DNA of 36,024 nt from positions 1 through 36,024 of the forward strand of contig USBY01000014.1 of NCBI GenBank assembly GCA_900553015.1, in the 5' to 3' direction. The translations under genes were made by a program, and so were the position numbers. Source of the stretch: an uncultured Clostridium sp. (lineage in GTDB: Bacteria; Bacillota; Clostridia; TANB77; CAG-508). How positions within the stretch are numbered: position 1 is the stretch's first letter; every line of letters starts with the position of its first letter. Positions 32,128 to 36,024 of this stretch are shown here, in pieces. The notes under the pieces were generated by a model that was not told the DNA's origin, did no database searches, and saw only the letters and a list, made by a program, of their open reading frames with translations.

Positions 32128-32901
32128 TTATCTATTATTTATCCTAATAATTTCTTCTGTTCGATTTGTTTCATCATTAATTTTAAAAACGCATCCATTT
32201 ATCATTGCTTCACTATCAGCTAATTTATATCTCTCTGGTAAAGATGTTACGAATCGCTTAAAAGAAACATCTATATCCATTCCTATAACTGATTTTTTAG
32301 GTCCAGTCATTCCAATATCCGTTATATATGCTGTTCCTTTTTCTAGTATTTGCTCATCTGCTGTTTGAACATGTGTATGTGTTCCATATACTATAGTATA
32401 TTTTCCATCCATATAATATCCCATCGCAATTTTTTCTGCTGTGGCTTCTGCATGAAAATCTAGTACAAATATATCTGCTTGATTTTTTAATTTATTATAT
32501 ATGTCATTTGCAACTATAAATGGATTTTCTGATAAAATTCCCATAGATGTTCTTCCTATTAAATTTATGACAGCTATTCTTTTATTGTTTTTGTTAACTA
32601 TACTATAATCATTACCAGGCAATCCTTTTGTATAATTAGCTGGTCTAACAATTCTTTTATCATCAATAAAAGAAAAAATATCTTTCTTTCCCCACGTATG
32701 GTTTCCCATTGTTATTACATCTGCTCCAGCATTTATTAAAGAATCAAAAATCTTTTTAGTTATTCCCATTCCTCCTGCTGAATTCTCACCATTTATTATG
32801 CAAAAATCTATATCATATTTTGCTTTTAGTTTTGGCAACTCTTTTACAATTTTCTTTACGCCAATTTCTCCTACAATATCGCCTATTGCTAAAATATTCA
32901 T
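32128..32901 (-). CDS. ymdB: YmdB-family metallophosphoesterase
   Basis: 257 residues. Metal-binding motifs are GDIVG with D8, INGENSAGG with E39-N40, and GNHTWGKKD with N67-H68, followed by LDFHAEATAEK and YGTHTHVQTAD. Bacillus YmdB is a 2',3'-cyclic nucleotide phosphodiesterase that affects biofilm and motility decisions and is linked to RNase Y. It follows rny but is separated from it by a terminator and has its own promoter. Confidence 0.93.
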   Translation of the reverse strand: MNILAIGDIVGEIGVKKIVKELPKLKAKYDIDFCIINGENSAGGMGITKKIFDSLINAGADVITMGNHTWGKKDIFSFIDDKRIVRPANYTKGLPGNDYSIVNKNNKRIAVINLIGRTSMGILSENPFIVANDIYNKLKNQADIFVLDFHAEATAEKIAMGYYMDGKYTIVYGTHTHVQTADEQILEKGTAYITDIGMTGPKKSVIGMDIDVSFKRFVTSLPERYKLADSEAMINGCVFKINDETNRTEEIIRINNR

Positions 32902-32928
32902 AATCTACCTTCTTTCTTATTCCGTTAT

Positions 32929-32957
32929 ATTATATAGTAGGTTTTATGTTATTTCAA
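32929..32957 (-). promoter_or_regulatory. Promoter of ymdB
   Basis: TTGAAA (32952-32957) and TATAAT (32929-32934) are separated by 17 bases, about 30 bases before the ATG. Confidence 0.7.
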
Positions 32958-32985
32958 GTTTTAATATTATTTCTACATAAATATA

Positions 32986-33013
32986 AAAAAAGTAGCATCT
33001 CTGCTACTTTTTT
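32986..33013 (-). terminator. Terminator of rny
   Basis: A near-perfect 12-bp stem (AAAAAAGTAGCA / TGCTACTTTTTT) with a 4-base loop starts within the rny stop codon and ends in TTTTTTTA on the minus strand. Confidence 0.85.
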
Positions 33014-34553
33014 ATTTTGCATAATCTATAACTCTTGTTTCTCTTACTAGGTTAACTTTTATTTGTCCTGGATAATCCATTTCTTTTTCTATTTTTTCAG
33101 AAATATTTCTACCTAGTAATACCATTTGACTATCAGAAATTTTATCTGGTTTAACAATAATTCTTATCTCCCTACCAGCTTGGATTGCATAAGATTTATC
33201 TACACCATCAAATGAATCAGCAATAGATTCTAATTCCTGTAGTCTCTTTATATATGCTTCTAAAGTTTCACGTCTTGCACCAGGTCTTGATGCAGATATT
33301 GCATCTGCTGCTTGTACTAAAACAGCTTCTATCGTTTGTGGTTCTACATCTCCATGGTGTGCTTCTACAGCATTTATTACTGCAGGATTTTCTTTGTATT
33401 TCTTTAATACTTCAACACCTATTTCAACATGAGTACCTTCCATATCATGGTCTAAAGCTTTACCAATATCATGCAATAAACCAGCTCTTCTTGCAAGTTT
33501 TGGATCTAAGCCTAATTCTTCTGCCATGATTCGTGCTAAGTTTGAAACTTCTATAGAGTGATTTAAAACATTTTGACCATAACTTGTTCTATATTTTAAT
33601 TTTCCTATTAGTTTAATCAAATCTGGATGTAAGCCCATAACTCCAGTTTCTAAAGTTGCTCTTTCTCCTTCTTCTTTAATAGTTTCTGCTAATTCTTCTT
33701 TAGCTTTTTCTACCATTTCTTCTATTTTTGAAGGATGTATTCTTCCATCATCAATTAATTTTTCTAGAGCAATCCTTGCAACTTCTCTTCTTAATGGGTC
33801 AAAACCTGAAAGTACTACAGCTTCTGGAGTATCATCAATAATTAAATCTACACCTGTTAATGTTTCGATAGCTTTAATATTTCTTCCTTCTCTTCCTATA
33901 ATTCTACCTTTCATATCATCATTAGGAAGTGAAACTATTGAAACAGTAGTTTCTTGTGAATGGTCTGCAGCACATTTTTGAATAGAATATCCAATAATTT
34001 CTTTTGCCATCTTATCTGCTTGTTCTTTAAATTGTTGTTCTTTCTCCTTTATTAAGATAGCTTTTTCGTTAGTTATTTGCTCATCAATTTCTTTTAATAA
34101 TTGATTTTTAGCTTCTTCTGAGCTTAAATTAGATATTCTTTCTAATTCTTCTCTTTGCTTAGAAATAAGTTTTTCCAAATTTAATTTTTCATTTTCTAGA
34201 TCTTGTCTTTTTGCTTCTAAATCTTTTTCTTTCTTTTCCAAATTATCTGACTTTTTGTCTATATTTTCTTCTCTTTGGAATAATCTTTTTTCTTGACTTT
34301 GTATTTCGCCTCTTCTTTCTTTAATCTCCTTATCCAATTCATTTCTTGCGTTCATAATTTCTTCTTTTGCTTTAAAAATTTCTTCTTTTTTCTTGTTTTC
34401 TGCATCTTTATTAGCATTTTCTAATATTTTTTTTGCTTCTTCTTCAGCACTTTGAATTTTAGATTCTGCTATTTTCTTTCTATAAGCAACACCTATAAAA
34501 AAGAAGATAACAGCAGAGATTACAATAGAAGCGATAATGATTCCTATATTCAT
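33012..34553 (-). CDS. rny: Ribonuclease Y
   Basis: 513 residues. An N-terminal membrane anchor (about 4-23) is followed by a long coiled coil (about 28-190), a KH domain (GRIIGREGRNIKAIETLTGVDL), and the HD domain (NHSIEVSNLARIM, RRAGLLHDIGKALDH). RNase Y starts mRNA decay and matures RNAs at the membrane; YlbF-family proteins guide it in Bacillus, and one is encoded at 2871-3206. It could process the abiF-linked RNA, but that is not shown. Confidence 0.97.
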   Translation of the reverse strand: MNIGIIIASIVISAVIFFFIGVAYRKKIAESKIQSAEEEAKKILENANKDAENKKKEEIFKAKEEIMNARNELDKEIKERRGEIQSQEKRLFQREENIDKKSDNLEKKEKDLEAKRQDLENEKLNLEKLISKQREELERISNLSSEEAKNQLLKEIDEQITNEKAILIKEKEQQFKEQADKMAKEIIGYSIQKCAADHSQETTVSIVSLPNDDMKGRIIGREGRNIKAIETLTGVDLIIDDTPEAVVLSGFDPLRREVARIALEKLIDDGRIHPSKIEEMVEKAKEELAETIKEEGERATLETGVMGLHPDLIKLIGKLKYRTSYGQNVLNHSIEVSNLARIMAEELGLDPKLARRAGLLHDIGKALDHDMEGTHVEIGVEVLKKYKENPAVINAVEAHHGDVEPQTIEAVLVQAADAISASRPGARRETLEAYIKRLQELESIADSFDGVDKSYAIQAGREIRIIVKPDKISDSQMVLLGRNISEKIEKEMDYPGQIKVNLVRETRVIDYAK

Positions 34554-34711
34554 AACCCCTCTACCTCTTTCTATTAAATTTTCAATGTACAGTGTAAATA
34601 TATATAAAACTTAAAAAATATATTTTTACTCACAATATAATTTTATCTTTAATATGCAATACTGTCAAGGTTATTTATGTAAAATATTTTTATTCTTTAT
34701 TAAATCCAATA

Positions 34712-34750
34712 CACAAAAAAAGGCAAGGTCTTATAACAAACCTTACCTTT
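34712..34750 (-). terminator. Terminator of thrS
   Basis: AAAGGTAAGGT pairs with ACCTTGCCTTT (11 bp, one G.U pair), followed by TTTTTT on the minus strand. It starts 15 bases after the thrS stop. Confidence 0.85.
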
Positions 34751-34765
34751 AATTCGTTTTAAATT

Positions 34766-36024
34766 TTATCTTACTTTATTGTTTATTTCTTCTTTCATTC
34801 TTTCTAGGAATTCTTCCTTATTTACTTGTCCTAAATCTCCTTCTTTTCTAGATCTTACAGCAACTGCATTTGCTTCTATTTCTTTATCTCCCACAACTAA
34901 CATATATGGTATTTTTTGTAATTGTGCTTCACGAATTTTATATCCTATTTTTTCGTTTCTGTCATCTACTTCAATTCTAATTCCTGCTTTTCTATATTCT
35001 TCTTCTATCTTTCTAGCATATTCTAATTGTGCATCAGAAATTGGTAAAATTTTTGCTTGTGTTGGTGCAATCCATAATGGTAATGCTCCTTTTGTCTCTT
35101 CTAATAAGAATGAAATAAATCTATCAGAAGAACCTAAAATTGCTCTATGAATTACAACTGGTCTATGAGCCTTTCCATCTTCACCTATATATTCCAAATT
35201 AAATCTTTCTGGTAATGCAAAATCTAATTGACATGTTGGAATTGTAACATCATGATTTAATGCTGTTCTTATTTGAATATCAATCTTTGGTCCATAGAAT
35301 GCTGCTTCTCCTTCTGCTTCGTAAAAATCAATATTTAATTCTGTTAATATTTCTCTTAATTGACTTTCTGCTGTCTCCCACATTTCATCGTTATCAATAT
35401 ATTTTTCTTTATTAGCTTTATCTCTTAAAGATAATCTAAATTTAAATGCTGATGCTGGGAATCCAAAGTCTTTTTGATATACTTCAAATATTAAGTTTAT
35501 AACTTTTCCAACTTCTTCTTTTATTTGGTCTGGTCTTACAAATAAATGAGCATCATTTTGGCACATTTCTCTAACTCTTTCTAATCCGCAAACACTTCCA
35601 CTTGCTTCATATCTAAAGTCATGTGCAAGCTCACCAATTCTAATTGGTAAATCTCTATATGAATGTAATTTATTTTTATAAATTAACATATGATGTGGAC
35701 AGTTCATTGGTCTTAATACCATTTCTTCATTATCCATTTTCATTACTGGGAACATATCTTCTTTATAGTGATCCCAGTGGCCACTTGTTTTATATAATTC
35801 TACATTTGCAAGTGATGGTGTATATACATGTTTATATCCAAGTTCAATTTCTTTGTCTTGAATATATCTTTCCAAAATTCTTCTTATTGTTGCCCCATCT
35901 GGTAAATACATTGGAAGTCCAGATCCAACAAGTTCATGTGTCATAAATAAGTCTAATTCTCTACCTATTTTTCTATGATCTCTTTCTTTTGCTTCTTGTA
36001 ATAAATTTAAGTAATCTTCTAACT
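34766..36024 (-). CDS. thrS: Threonyl-tRNA synthetase, C-terminal part
   Basis: The gene runs off the window edge; about 419 C-terminal codons are visible, starting within LEDYLNLLQEAKERDHRKIG. The catalytic core is clear: ELDLFMTHELVGSGLPMYLP, motif 2 with RPMNCPHHMLIYK and FRYEASGSVCGLERVRE, the zinc ligands Cys and His (MNCPHH, TCQLDF region, VIHRAILGS), then the anticodon-binding domain (PTQAKILPISDAQLEYA to MLVVGDKE). A conventional ATG within this frame near 35944 is internal to the family sequence, not the start. A T-box, if present, would be outside the window. Confidence 0.97.
   Translation of the reverse strand, partial: LEDYLNLLQEAKERDHRKIGRELDLFMTHELVGSGLPMYLPDGATIRRILERYIQDKEIELGYKHVYTPSLANVELYKTSGHWDHYKEDMFPVMKMDNEEMVLRPMNCPHHMLIYKNKLHSYRDLPIRIGELAHDFRYEASGSVCGLERVREMCQNDAHLFVRPDQIKEEVGKVINLIFEVYQKDFGFPASAFKFRLSLRDKANKEKYIDNDEMWETAESQLREILTELNIDFYEAEGEAAFYGPKIDIQIRTALNHDVTIPTCQLDFALPERFNLEYIGEDGKAHRPVVIHRAILGSSDRFISFLLEETKGALPLWIAPTQAKILPISDAQLEYARKIEEEYRKAGIRIEVDDRNEKIGYKIREAQLQKIPYMLVVGDKEIEANAVAVRSRKEGDLGQVNKEEFLERMKEEINNKVR

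Noticed and set aside
1..36024. CRISPR arrays, tRNA or rRNA genes
   Set aside because: No regularly spaced direct repeats, cloverleaf sequences or rRNA segments were recognised on either strand.

Overview
The window looks like a chromosomal segment of a very AT-rich, low-GC Gram-positive bacterium, most likely an anaerobic spore-forming member of the Clostridia. The basis is the strong A+T bias, clean sigma-A promoters (TTGACA/TATAAT type), strong AGGAGG ribosome sites, a class III (Clostridia/Bacilli-type) fructose-bisphosphatase, RNase Y with YmdB and a YlbF-family protein, and the sporulation genes spoVS and gerW (ytfJ). Genus and species cannot be given. Almost every gene is on the minus strand; only asnB, a vanW-like gene and a D,D-carboxypeptidase are on the plus strand. 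I saw no rRNA, tRNA, CRISPR array or intact transposase.

Layout. 1-4.5 kb: relA/spoT (cut by the window edge), recJ, a membrane HExxH protein, a YlbF-family protein and a GT4 glycosyltransferase. 4.8-6.6 kb: asnB on the plus strand with its terminator. 6.6-10.1 kb is an accessory region: a compact structured RNA with its own promoter and terminator, an AbiF-like HEPN abortive-infection gene behind a LexA-like box, an ORF6N gene remnant, a frame-broken exported protein and a sigma factor with a membrane-anchored tail. 10.2-12.2 kb: an Fe-S/flavodoxin reductase, a HAD phosphatase and a HTH-CYTH fusion. 12.2-15.8 kb is housekeeping (rdgB, prolyl-tRNA editing, thioesterase, Nudix, tcdA) interrupted by a GC-rich orphan gene. 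15.8-21.5 kb: mutS, a HTH protein, miaB, rpmE and a small membrane protein. 21.6-23.6 kb: cell-wall genes on the plus strand. 23.7-36 kb: fbp, a HD hydrolase, gerW, DUF2953, scpA, recX, recA, a peptide-binding protein, spoVS, ymdB, rny and thrS (cut by the window edge).

The most interesting system is the abiF locus at 6692-7852. It combines an AbiF-like toxin candidate with an R-x4-H HEPN motif, an approximately 73-nt RNA just downstream with a perfectly spaced promoter, a cUUCGg-capped stem and a terminator, and a GAAC-N4-GTTC box at the transcription start, laid out as at recA in the same window. This fits an AbiF/RNA-antitoxin module, the family proposed as the ancestor of Cas13, under possible SOS control.

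Other points of interest are a D,D-carboxypeptidase that appears to start at a non-AUG codon behind a hairpin hiding its ribosome site, a terminator-like hairpin covering the start of the DUF2953 gene, three copies of a 27-bp REP-like palindrome, and a GC-rich self-contained single-gene cassette.
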